DNA from: Massospora cicadina
Lineage: Eukaryota > Entomophthoromycota > Entomophthoromycetes > Entomophthorales > Entomophthoraceae
Reading direction: 5' to 3'
NCBI GenBank assembly: GCA_022478985.1
Contig: JAKSZP010013321.1
Coordinates: forward strand, 86,440 to 150,439
Length of the DNA: 64,000 nucleotides
Position numbers and translations under genes: made by a program. Shown here in pieces: positions 40,377-50,719 of the stretch. Under the pieces are notes generated by a model. It was not told the DNA's origin and searched no databases. It saw only the letters and a list, made by a program, of their open reading frames with translations. Positions within the stretch are counted from its first letter, which is position 1. Each line of letters starts with the position of its first letter.

Positions 40377-41797
40377 TCAGGAGCAGTTGGGAGGGCCCTC
40401 TGGCCCTATCCCACCATGGCTCATTTTGGCCATGCTCTGCATCTGTACTGCAACTCTTTACTGCCATTGTTGGTTCCCTTGACCTGACCCAATGATTCAA
40501 GGGAATTGTGGTTTTTTACATTTGCGTCAACTTTTCCTGCACAGGTCTCATGTTGATTTAATGCGGATTGTTGATTGGATTTTATATTTTTGAGGTTTGA
40601 CTTTGGTGAATTATGCACCGCATTTTCACTCAAATTGCAGTTGCATTGTTCCTCAGTATGTGCATGACTGATGTCGCTTTGTGACTCAGTCAGGTTACTG
40701 TGAAAATTTTTGACCTGGGCATATTGTTCTGATTGGTTGGTTTGGTGAATATCCAAAGTATCCTCCCAAATTTGTCCAGGGTTAATGGCAGACTCCACGT
40801 GTGCCGCCGCTTTGGCTGCTGCTCACTTGTGGGCTTTTTGTGCCACTTTATGTTGTTTGCTTGTAACTGGGTCCACGATGGAGTATAGTCCATCTTCGCC
40901 CCAGCGGAATGGGTGGTGACCATCGGTCATTTTGGCGAAGTTTTCATTATCTTCATCCATTGCTTCCTCACAAAAATCATTTTCCATTAAGCCCTCTTTC
41001 ACAGGGCATGCATGTTCCTTGTGGCCCAGTGAGCCACAGTGGTTGCAAATGGGCGGTGCATGTTCCGGTGTAACTCAGAATGTGGCTGACTAGCCCCCAT
41101 CTGTGAAGTGAAATTCTGCTGTGCAGGGATTCTGGATAAATCCTCTTCCACTTCTGGGAAGGGGTTGATTACAGCGATAGCTTTGCCCATGCACAGGTTG
41201 GGCATCAAGCGAAATTGTTGTAATTCAAGTTGCTGAATTTCTCTGTAGACCATAAGACCTTTGCGGAGCTTTTCCTCAATTACCTTATGAGGAAGGTTGG
41301 TGGGGAGCAAGTCAAATGAGATGAACAAAGTTTTTGCTTTGTTCCATCTGGTGCACGCAGTGCGCACAATTTTTTTGCCCTTGGGGAGGGCAAAAACCAC
41401 ACAGACTTTTGCTGCGGCATCAGCTTCATCAGCTGTTTCAAACCAATATAGATCCAGCCGTGGCCCATGTTGTTGGTGGCTACATACACCGCGTGAGGGA
41501 AAAGTGAGGGCTGTGCCTCACATGTTTTCTCCTACAGGGTCGGTGACTCATCCCCAAGGAAGAGTCTGATCCTGTGCTCCACCTTTGACAAGGGTTGGTT
41601 GAACTGAATGTACATATATTGTGCGTGCTTTACAGTAAATACCATAAACCCAGATGGTGTCTGAGTTTGCAATTTCTTTACGGATTGGGTTCTGGTCCCC
41701 CTCCGGGGCGTTTCTTGCCCTTAGTTGCACCATTAAGCACACTGCTCGCCGCGACGCTCGCCCATGTTGTATTATTTTTATTGATAAAGTCGCCCAT
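40377..41797 (-). pseudogene. LINE-3 ORF1: nucleic-acid-binding protein, frameshifted
   Basis: ATG at 41797 corresponds to MGDFNNKNN of LINE-1. Conserved blocks are TVKHAQYMYIQFNQP near 41610 and RIVRTACTRWNKAKT-like sequence near 41360. The zinc knuckle region near 41040 is homologous but out of frame with its surroundings. The TGA at 40379-40377 is in frame with ORF2, as in LINE-1. Confidence 0.72.
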
Positions 41798-41892
41798 CTT
41801 TCCTGTGTGTGATTATCCAAATTTTCTGTTCAAATCGAATTGTAGTAACTAAAGTGATTGTTATGAGAAAGAAAAGCAAAGTTGGCGATCTT

Positions 41893-41977
41893 CATATCAT
41901 CTGATTTGGTTGCTCAATGGCTAATACCCTGTGAAAACTGATTCGGTGGAATCAAGCCTATATGCTGAGAAATAACA
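41893..41977 (+). repeat. 3' LTR of element B, right fragment
   Basis: Continues the LTR after the second LINE-3 target copy (CATATCATCTGATTTGGTTG) and ends GAGAAATAACA. The host flank GATAG follows. Without LINE-3 and one 15-bp repeat, the LTR is about 478 bp, the same as the other copies. Confidence 0.9.
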
Positions 41978-41982
41978 GATAG

Positions 41983-42254
41983 TATTCTTTAAATTATCTG
42001 TCACTCTGATAGTGGCTGCCATGGCAGAGCTGTTAGTAGCAGTGCTAGGAATGGCTATTGGTGCCATTATGATAGTCAAATATTAAGAAAGTAATCCACA
42101 ACTGCATTCATGTTGTCTTTGGAATTAAAATCTGAGAGGTAATCCTGACTATGATCTTGTCTACACTTGCAAGTGTCATTTTTAAATTCTTGGTGGAGTT
42201 GATTCAAACTAGTAAAATGGTACCATTTCATCTTGAGTTGTTGGTTAGCCTGTT
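41983..42254 (-). pseudogene. Gag-like remnant of LTR element F (left of the SINE)
   Basis: The minus strand gives a helical, Gln/Asn/Lys-rich reading (WYHFTSLNQLHQEFKND) that joins CLVECKQRQEQANQQ at 50335 onward across the SINE insertion. TTGTTGGTTAGCCTGTT (42238-42254) is the target site and recurs at 50318-50334. Assignment to gag rests on its location behind the F primer-binding site. No zinc knuckle is visible. Confidence 0.4.
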
Positions 42255-42374
42255 AAATTTAAATTTTTCATAGTGGGACAACCTGGGAATGATACTGCAC
42301 CAATTAAGGGGGAATCAAATGAATGGGAAAGGAGGATAGATCCCAGAAAACCTCCATGTGCGGCATATGATAGG

Positions 42375-44005
42375 TGTCATGGAAGCGGCTGATAAGAATT
42401 AGACTGGGCTCCCAGTCAAGGTGTGTGAGCACCCAGCGGAGAGCCCAGAATGCCATGGCACAGCGGTCCATGTGACTAGAAGAAGGGGAGATTTAGTGGG
42501 GACGTGAGGAAAGTAAATGTTTATAAATGTACCAAAGGCCCCAAGACAAACCAGATGGTTGCAATGGGGGCAACCGCGAGTCTTGCAGGGGCAACCCCCA
42601 AGGGCAGGAGAGGTGGGGAGGACAACGACTCCTCCAGGGTTCACAGTTGCTGGCCTTCAGTTATGGGCAGGTGAGTCTGTGCGCCAGAGAGGAGTGGCAC
42701 AGGGCCCACTGCGCGGGCAGGGGTTCTTTCAGAGGGGTAAATGGACCTGCAACGAGTGTTAGGGCCTAGTCCCCATTGGTCAGGGTACTCCAGAACCCTC
42801 AGGTGGGTGGGGTAGCGGCGGACGAGCCAGGTGTGGGGCGAGTCCATGGGCATCTGGCAAGGGCGCCCTGAGGCTGCTCTGATAGGGGAACATTCTCAGA
42901 AAACCTGACAGTTTCACATTTGACGGGTACGCAAAAATGGATGTAGTGTCAACTCCATCAACGAGAATGAGGCGGTTTACTGCAGATACAATCCACCACC
43001 ACATGGCAGGGACAAGTGACCAGATGACCCATTCAGCGATCATCAGGATGATTATTTGGGCGGCAGCACGCTTTGCTAGATCAATTGGCGGAATTTTGAA
43101 CAAGAAAACAAACAGACAGAGTCCGTGGCAAGTCGTTTGGGGTATTTGGGCTTTATTTTAGCACAAAGCGCGGGGATAATAGAGAATGAACTGACAACTG
43201 CCCATCGGCAGGGCAGTTGCCTTAATTATTGGGAGAATTGCATAGTGGGGTGGCTGAGGGATTGGGTGCTTGGGGATTGGCGATGGAGTTTGGTTGGCTG
43301 GTGGGTGGGGGAGTGGAGGGATGCCCAAAACCTTGGCAAAAATCAAAAAAAAAAACTTTTGCAGATTCTCCCTAATTTTTGGGGCCAGACCAATCAAAGG
43401 TACCGATCTGGGCCTTGACCATTTGAGTTGGGCTGCTCACATGGTTCAAATTCCCAAATTTGTCCTGGGGGGCTATGGCCTTGGTGCCCGGTCATCTGCA
43501 ACCTGGTCCAAACTCTCAATTTGATTGTCCACGCGATCTGAACTTCCCAGATCCATTCTGGGTGGTAGGGGCAACTGGTCCAAGTCGCTCATAACCTGGT
43601 TTGAAACCCAAATTGAGTTCCAATCTGATTTTTGGACCCGACCAGTACAGACCAGCTCTGTTAGCCCAGAATTTGCAGACCGGGCTCCAATACTAGCACT
43701 AGCTGTTTCTTCAAAATTTTGGTAAGTTTCACCCGGTGAGTGAGGGGTCCCAGGGGCCCGCCCATGGCCCCTGGCCTGCATAATCTCCTGGCAGGTCCCC
43801 TCTTTTATCTTTACCAGGGTTAGGGAGGGGGAGGTGAGAGATCTGAATATCTCTAGGAGGAAGGGTAGTCACCCAGCGCTTATCAACCACGTGCGCCAGG
43901 TCACTCAACTGCGACAGGGGGTCCACTTGTGCCTTTGGCCCCCTTTTGATCCAAAAGGGATGCTGCTCCCTTTCCAGTTGTTGGGGCTGGTCCCCAGGAC
44001 TTACA
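42375..44005 (-). repeat. 3' LTR of element G
   Basis: 1631 bp, unusually long. It contains minus-strand open frames shared with the other LTR, including LAHVVDKRWVTTLPP near 43890 and a 102-codon frame at 43781-43473. A run of A near 43347 and the GGTTGGCTGGTGGGTGGGGGAG block near 43290 are also in both copies. Confidence 0.93.
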
Positions 44006-47000
44006 CTACCCTTTCCTTTTTTGACAGGAAGGAGGCCCCCACCTGGGGCATGGACCAGGGCATAGTTCTTGTGCCTCTCTGGGAGCTTTATGGCCAGGAT
44101 GGCTGTGATCTTCTGGGGGATGGGGGGCTGCCGGGTGGGAGTTGTGGAATTCTTCTATCAGGTCCTTGCAATTCGTGCAGTCGTGTGCACTCACCCAGCT
44201 GTTCTCATATGAGGGGTAGCCTTTCCAGGCAACCAGGTATTTAACGGATCTGCGGGACCTCCAGGAAGCTGAGATAGCCTCCACCTCCACTTCCTGGGAT
44301 TCCTCAACGAGGATTGGCTCTGGTGAAGTTGGCCTTTCCCCTTTGAAGGGGCTCAGGAGAGAGGTGTGGAAGACGTTATGCTGCTTTCAGTGAGTGGGCA
44401 GCTTCAAACAATAGGCTCCATTGCCTAAGTCCTTCTCCACCTCAAAGGGGCCAGAGCGTTTGGCTGTGAGTTTCCAGGTGGGGGCTTTTAAGGGAAGATT
44501 GCAGGTATCCAACATAACAAGGGAGCTGACTTTGATTTCATGTCCAGGGAGGCGCTTCCAGTTGGCAAACCTTTTGTAATCCTCAATGGACTTTGTCAAA
44601 TGTTCATGACCAGGTTGTGTGTCTCGCGGAGTGCACACACCCGGTCTTCAGCTGCAGGGACTGCTGAGGAGAGCTGGGGGCCAATTTGGAAGGAGGGGTT
44701 GTAACTCAGGGCGGCCGCAAAGGAGGAGAGGTTTGTCGAGGAGTGGAGTGTATTGTTATATGCAAACTGTGCAAGGGGAAGGTCCTTGGCCCAAGTGTCC
44801 TGTAAGGCTGTCGCATAACAGTGCAACTGCTCCAGTACCTGGTTTACCTGCTCAGTCTGTCCATCAGACTGGGGGTGGTAGGCCATAGATCTGCAGGGCT
44901 TGATGCTGAGGAGGGTTAGCAACTCTTCCCAGAACCAGGCGGTGAACTGGGGTCCCCTGTCGCTCACTATCTTTTTGGGGAGACCAAACATGGTAAAGAC
45001 ATGGTTGACAAATAAATTTTCAGTCTCCACCGCGGTAATAGAGGAGAGGCAGGGGATGAAGAGCGCAAACTTGGTAAATCGATCAATGACTACCATGATA
45101 GCATCTAAGCCATTAGAGGGGGAGCTCCACAATGAAGTCTACCAAGACTGAGGTCCACGGGCCTTCTTCCTGCTGCAGAGGGTGTAGCAACCCCTTCTTC
45201 CCAGAACGGTCCAATTTTTCCCAGGTGCAGGTGACACAGCGGGAGATCCAGGAGGGGATGTCCTTTGAGGACCCTGGCCAATTATAAGTTCTCTTTACAA
45301 TATCAGCGCACTTCTTTTTGCTGGGGTGCCCAACAGTCTGGGGGACATGAAGTTTCTTGATAACACAGTTGCGTAGAGATGGGGGGACCCAAACCCAATC
45401 ATGGAACCAGATGGTTCCCTCCCGCAGGGTGTATGGGGCTCTCTTCTGACTTGAAGACTCTAGGTCAGTATAAATCTCTAACCCTTTGGGGCAACAGGTC
45501 TGGGCAGCAATGATGCGGAGGAGGAGTGGGGCGTCAGGGACAAGGTTGGCAAAAGCTACCATCAGAGGGGCCAAGGAGAGGATTTGGGAGGGGGCACTAC
45601 AGTAGTAAGCTCTAGCAGGTCCTCTCCACCATTGGGTGATAGAGATGGGTTCCAGCTGAGCATGTCTGGCAAACACATTCAGGGGACCTTTTATGAATTC
45701 ATATTTAAAATGAAACCCACATAGGTCCTGGTATGTGTGATTTTGGCGTTGCCACAACTTCTGGGGTTTGTGGTAGTATAGTAATGCCTTATGGTCAGTC
45801 TGAACATTGATTTCATGCTAGGCGCATTGCAGGAGGTATTGCCAGTGGGTGAGTGACCACGCCACTGCCACTAGCTCCTTGTCATATATTGGCCACGCTT
45901 GTTCTGTGGAGGTGAATTTGTGGGAGTAGTAGGCCACTGGGTGCTCGACCCCCTCATGCTCATGTAGCAGCACGCGTCCAACACCACCGACAAGGCATCA
46001 CAGGCTACAATGAAGGGGTGGGAGGTGTTGGCATGCTACAGGACTGGGGTGGTGAGGAAAACCTCCTTGATAGACTCGAAGGCCTGCTGGCATTCTGGGG
46101 ACCACTTGAAGGGGGCGTTCTTCCCAGTGAGGGGGTGAAGGGGTGCCACCAGTTGGGCGAGGGCTGATAAGAAATTTTTTAAGAAGGTGATGGTGCCAAA
46201 GAAACTTTGAAGTTGTTTCTGTGTAGTAGGGGTAGGCAAGACTGGATCGCCTCAAGCTTAGAGGGGGAACAGCATATCCATCCTTCAGGATGAGGTTACC
46301 TAAGAAGGTCACTTCATCCTGGAAAAATCGCACTTTGAGGGTTTTACAAAGAGCCCTGCTTTGTGGAGGGCTGCCACCACTGCTTCTAGATCCTTGGCAT
46401 GTTGCTCTGGGGTAGGGGAGTGGATCAGAATATCATCAATGTAGGCTACAGCTCATGAGAAGTACAAGTCCCCAAGAACATCATTGATGAGGAATTGGAA
46501 GGTGGCTGGAGCATTCTTCAATCCGAAGGGCATCAAACTGAATTGAAAAAGACCCCAGCGGGTGCGGATAGCTGTGAGTCACTCTTGTCCTCTTGCCACC
46601 CTCACCTGGTTAAAGGCGTTCACCAGATCCAACTTTGAGAAGACCTAGGATTTGGCGATGGCTTGTGCGATGGTTTGCTCTAAGGGCAACGGGTAGGGGT
46701 CAGGGATGGTGATGTTGTTGAGGTGCCCATAGTTGACACAAGGGCGCAGGGTGCCATCTGCTTTCCAATCAAAAACTATGGGGGAGGCAACCGGTGAAGA
46801 CTTCTTGACAAGCCACCCCTTCTCTAACATCTCGTCTAGCCAAGTCCCTAAAGCCTTGTCCTCTTCCTCAGTGTAGGGGTAGAGGGGGCAGTTGATCTTG
46901 ACTAGGTCGACCATCAGCTGAAATGTTTGGTCATATATGAAGTGTAGGGGGAGCTTGGAAGCCAGTGACATGTCAAAGATGGACTTATAGGGGGTTAGGA

Positions 47001-47521
47001 AGGGTGGGAAGTCTGAATGGAGGTCAATAGGAGTGGGATCCGGAGGGGAAATAGAGCTGAGGGATGTGTCAAGGGGGAGGGTTTTTAATAAGGGAAAATC
47101 TCCACTCAACTTGAGGTTTGAGAACAACAAGGAGTTATTAGCAAGATTAATGCGGACCTGCTGTCGCTGCCACCAGCCTACCCCCTAAGATCACGGGGTA
47201 GAGCAAGTCCTGTATGGCTGAGAAGTGGTCACTGAACCCAAAGTCATGGACAGAGAAGTGCAATTGGCGTCAGACGCGGTAGGACTTCATGGGTTCCTAT
47301 GAAGCACCCAGGACCAATGAGGCTTCTTCCATTGCCAGGTCCAAGGAATGCGCCACACTGAGGTCAATAAAGTTGCCTGCTGCTCCAGTGTCAAGGAGAG
47401 CTTGCACAGTAAATTCACCCAGCTCCGAGGGGAAGGAGATAGGGAACAAGAAGTAGGCTTTATCTTCTTTATTGGGGTGGGTGAGAGAGAAGGCAGCTGA
47501 GTAGGGAGCATGACCCATCAT
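44006..47521 (-). pseudogene. Element G pol: protease to chromodomain, frameshifted
   Basis: Protease: VQALLDTGAAGNFIDLSVA near 47400, DTG intact. RT: SPVASPIVF..LRPCVNYGHLNNITIPDPYPLP near 46730 and intact YIDD near 46435. RNase H: QTDHKALLYYH near 45800. Integrase zinc region LHVPQTVGHP..CVTC near 45230. Core: VDFIVELPL (first Asp), IVSDRGPQF (second Asp), YHPQSDGQTEQVNQ (Glu) at 45130-44840, all three catalytic residues present. The frame slips within ELPPSNG near 45130. Chromodomain: VKYLVAWKGYPSYENSW at 44250. The integrase-to-chromodomain part is the best kept of all elements here. Confidence 0.87.
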
Positions 47522-48628
47522 TAGAAGAGATTGACCAAGAGGCGCTGAGGAGGTCTGTAACTGGGGAGGGGTTTCTGCTTCATCCTTGTCCCAAATGGGG
47601 CAGCGAGGGTTGATGCATATGCCCTCTCCACTCTCTTTGAGGGGGTCTCTGGGTTAACTGGGAGGGTGATAGCGCCAGGATGGGCAGGCTCTGAGCTCTG
47701 GGGGATCGAGGACCCACTCTCCTGATCCAGGGTGAGAGCAGGGGGTGCAGCAGGTAGGGGCTCTTCTGAGGGGAGGGTACCCAAGGTGGGTACAGAGGGA
47801 GCGCAGAGGGCGGCGAGACCTGGGGGGCGCTTCCCTTGGCCATGACTACTGGCAGGGGGAGGGGGTGGCACGCGGCCCCTCAAGAGTTGTGACAGTGCAC
47901 ACGGGAGTATGGAAAGGACTGGCCCCAATTGTGCGAGCTACAGAGAATGCAATTTCTAAGGACCCGGGGAGGCGGTCCCAAGATGCATGGGCAGCTGCAG
48001 TGGGGTCCAAGGCAGCTTGGAAGGTGGAGATGGCAATTTCAGTGGGGATGGGCACCGTGGGGACCAGGACCACAAAGGCTTCAATCAGGGAGGGTAGGTC
48101 CGTGGCTGTCTGTCCTAGTTTGAAGAGATGGAGGAGGCGCGCCAGTCTAGACTCAGGGGCCTGGACCACTGAAGTGACCAGCGCCAGTAGGCAGTGGGGT
48201 TCACAGACTTAGCAGCAGAGTGGAGCACTCCCCTGACCCAGTGGCGGGTGTCCCCATCTAGGGCATCAAGGAGAGCTATGCTCTGCTGGGCATCAGAAGG
48301 AAGGGGAGATTTCCCCCATTGGTGGTGAAGCGCACCTGAAGTTCCACCAGGACACCCAGGATTTGGTTGGCCACCTCATCAGAAGGGATAGGGGGACTCC
48401 CAACCCTATCATGTTGACTGATGGGGTGACACTTGTCGCCAAGGCTCAGCAGGATGGGGACCAGGTCAACACAAACTGGTGGCATGCTCAGATGAATGAG
48501 GCAGCCAACCAGCAGGAGAAGGCCAGGTCACAAAGAGAGAGTACATCTAGGGTTAGGGCGTAGGCCAACGCTTCACCAGTGCCAGCGAGGAGGGCGGAGA
48601 AGGCTGAGGTTATGGGTCAGTTCATTAT
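47522..48628 (-). pseudogene. Element G gag, broken
   Basis: Frames at 48485-48276, 48169-47846 and 47928-47521 together cover a gag-length region between the 5' LTR and the protease. The middle part (SLIEAFVVLVPTVPIPTEI) is helical and hydrophobic, and the last part is very rich in Pro and Ser. No CCHC knuckle was seen. The assignment is by position. Confidence 0.6.
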
Positions 48629-50261
48629 GTCATGGAAGCGGCTGATAATAATTAGACTGGGCTCCCAGTCAGGGTGTGTGAGCACCCAGCGGAGAGCCCA
48701 GAATGCCAAGGGCACAGCGGTCTGTGTGACTAGAAGAAGGGGAGATCTAGTGGGGACGTGAGGAAAGTAAATGTTTCTAAATGTAACAAAGGCCCCCAAG
48801 GCAAACCAGATGGTTGCAATGGGGGAAACTGCGAGTCTTGTGGGGCAACCCCCAAGGGTGGGAGAGGCGGAGAGGATGATGACTCTTCCAAGGTTTTCAG
48901 TTGCTGGCCTTTGGTTATAGGTAGGTGAGTCTGTGCGCCAGAGAGGAGTGTCACAGGGCCAACCGCACGGGCAGGGGTGCTGTCAGAGGGGTAAATGGTT
49001 CCATGATGAGCGTTAGGGCCTAGTCCCCCTTGCTCAGGGTACTCCAGAATTCTCAGGTGGGTGGGGTTAGCAGCAGATGAGCCAGTGTGGGGGAAAGTCC
49101 GTGGTCATCAGGGTGAGGGTGCCCTGAGGCTGCACCAATAGGGGAGTGTTCTCAGAAAACCTGACAGCAAAGCAAATGGATGGGTTCAATTTGACAGGTA
49201 CGCAAAAATGGATGGAGAGTTGACTCCATCATTGAGAACAAGGAAGTTTACCGCGGATATGATCCACTGCCAAATGGCGGGGTTGAGCAACCAGATGACC
49301 CATTCATCAATCATTGGGATGATTATTTGGGTGGCAGCATGCTTTGCCAGATCAATTGGCAGAATTTTGAATAAGAAAACAAACAGGCGGAGTCCACAGC
49401 AAGGCGTTAGGGGTATTCAGGCTTTATTTTAGCACAAAGCATGGGGAGAATAGAGAATGAACCAACAACTGTTTATTGGCAGGGCATTTGCCTTAAGTAT
49501 TGGGAGAATTGCATAGTGGGAAGGCTAAGGGATTGGGAGATTGGGGATTGGTGATGGGGTTTGGTTGGCTGGTGGGTGGGGGAGTGGAGGGATGCCCAAA
49601 ATCTTAGCAAAAATCAAAAAACTTTTGCAACTTTTCTAAATTTTTGGGGCCAGACCTAGTCAATGGTACTGATCTGGGGCCTTGACCATTTGAGTTGGGC
49701 TGCTCATGCAGTTCAGATTTCCCAGATTCTTCCCAGGGGACTGTGGCCTTGGTGCCAGTTGTCCACAACCCAGTCTGAACTCTCAATTTGATTGTCCACA
49801 CAATCTGAACTTCCTGATCCATTCTGGGGGTAGGGGCAAATGATCCAAGTTGCTCATAACCTGGTTCAAAACCAGAATTGAGTTCTGATCTGATTTTTGG
49901 ACCCAATTAGTCTGGACCAGCTCTGTTAGCCCAGAATTTGCAGACTGGGCTCCAATACTAGCACTGGCTGTTTCTTCAAAATTTTGGTAAGTTTCACCTG
50001 GTGAGTGAGGGGTCCCAGGGGCCCGCCCATGGCCCCTGGCCTGCATAATCTCATGGCAGGTCCCCTCTATTAATTTTACCAGGGTTGGGGGGAGAGATTT
50101 GAATATCTCTATGAGGAAGGGTAGTCACCCAGCACTCATCAACCACATGCGCCAGGTCACTCAACTGCGACAGGGGGTCTACTTAGGCCTTTGGCCCCTT
50201 TTGATCCAAAAGGGATGCTGCTCCCCTTTCCAGTTGTAGGGGCTGGTCCCCAGGACTTACA
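48629..50261 (-). repeat. 5' LTR of element G
   Basis: 1633 bp, colinear with 42375-44005. It shares the small frames, including MQARGHGRAPGTPHSPGE near 50046. It is flanked on the outside by ATAGG and the SINE. Confidence 0.93.
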
Positions 50262-50334
50262 ATAGGCCAGGAACTCCATGGACTGCCTTTGCTTTTCTGC
50301 TATCTCAGTTCAGGAGATTGTTGGTTAGCCTGTT

Positions 50335-50703
50335 CCTGTCTTTGTTTACACTCAACAAGGCAAGAATTTAATTCTCTTAGTTCCTGTCCTTGTACTTAGA
50401 CAAGGATATGCAAAGTGTTCAGATCCTAATATAAATTGGTAAGGGTGTGAACTTCCCCTTTTCTAGTAAATCAAGACTAGTACAGCAGTGTGGGGACTTT
50501 GAGGTATTTTCAGCAATTGTGATATATGACTGATCATTATAGAATAGAAAGATTAGAAACTAGGCTTGTTAGGCTATAACTTAGCTGAGCCTTCACATTG
50601 TCTGGTTCATCATAGAAATACATGCAGGGCCAAGCTGATGAGAATCTTCAGCTGGTTATATTTTGGTAATTTTGGTAAGATAGAAGGTGCTTAAAGTGCC
50701 CCC
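50335..50703 (-). pseudogene. 5' leader and gag-like start of LTR element F
   Basis: Minus strand: after the primer-binding site comes a leader of about 80 nt, then an ATG at 50623 (MYFYDEPDNVKAQL), with stops further on. Near the SINE border the reading CLVECKQRQEQANQQ suggests a coiled coil. It continues at 42237 once the SINE is removed. No domain is recognised, and gag is inferred from position. Confidence 0.42.
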
Positions 50704-50717
50704 TGTAGTGAGCACCA
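50704..50717 (-). other. Primer-binding site of LTR element F
   Basis: Minus strand TGGTGCTCACTACA followed by GGGGGC, two bases after the LTR end ..ATTACCACA. The longer TGGTGCTCACTACAGGGGGC is also found after the LTR of element C. Confidence 0.62.
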
Positions 50718-50719
50718 AA

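Larger units (their letters stand above)
36654..41877 (-). mobile_element. LINE-3: full-length copy of the LINE-1 family, 15-bp TSD
   Basis: 5224 bp between perfect 15-bp repeats AAAGTTGGCGATCTT (36639-36653 and 41878-41892) in the 3' LTR of element B. The 3' end lies left (minus strand ..CAGTTAAATAA) and the 5' end right. It is the best preserved of the three LINEs: the last 581 codons of ORF2 are open. It lacks the GC tract of LINE-1. It is younger than element B. Confidence 0.92.
29382..41977 (+). mobile_element. Element B: Ty3/gypsy-type LTR element, plus strand, split by LINE-3
   Basis: 5' LTR 29382-29857. The 3' LTR starts at 36261, is cut at 36653 by LINE-3 and resumes at 41893 to end AATAACA at 41977. 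Outer flanks TATAG (29377-29381) and GATAG (41978-41982) are a probable 5-bp TSD with one change. It has a primer-binding site, long gag, protease, RT, RNase H, integrase and a G12 tract before the 3' LTR. Element C (58537 onward) is a second copy of the family. All genes carry stops and frameshifts. Confidence 0.9.
42375..50261 (-). mobile_element. Element G: chromovirus with 1.63-kb LTRs, minus strand, 5-bp TSD
   Basis: 7887 bp. Terminal direct repeats 42375-44005 and 48629-50261, both TGTCATGG..GACTTACA on the plus strand. ATAGG flanks at 42370-42374 and 50262-50266 are a TSD: the intact SINE copies read ..GATAGGCCAGG.. once here. Gene order on the minus strand is gag, protease, RT, RNase H, integrase, chromodomain. 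A purine tract (AAAAAAGGAAAGGG, about 44009-44022) precedes the 3' LTR. No standard primer-binding site follows the 5' LTR (TAATGAACTGACCC). Confidence 0.93.
42255..50317 (-). mobile_element. SINE-like retroposon copy X, 17-bp TSD, split by element G
   Basis: The two parts, 42255-42374 and 50267-50317 (joined across one ATAGG), align to copies at 55780 and 57179. Shared blocks: CACCAATTAAGGG, GAATGGGAAAGGAGGATA, AACCTCCATG, GGCCAGGAACTCCATGGAC. Outer flanks are a perfect 17-bp repeat (42238-42254, 50318-50334). On the minus strand the element ends in an AAATTT-type tail, and its head is truncated relative to the copy at 55780. Confidence 0.85.

Noticed and set aside
42375..50261. The 1.6-kb repeats as a segmental duplication
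   Set aside because: TG..CA ends, a 5-bp TSD, a purine tract and gag-pol genes between them identify them as LTRs.
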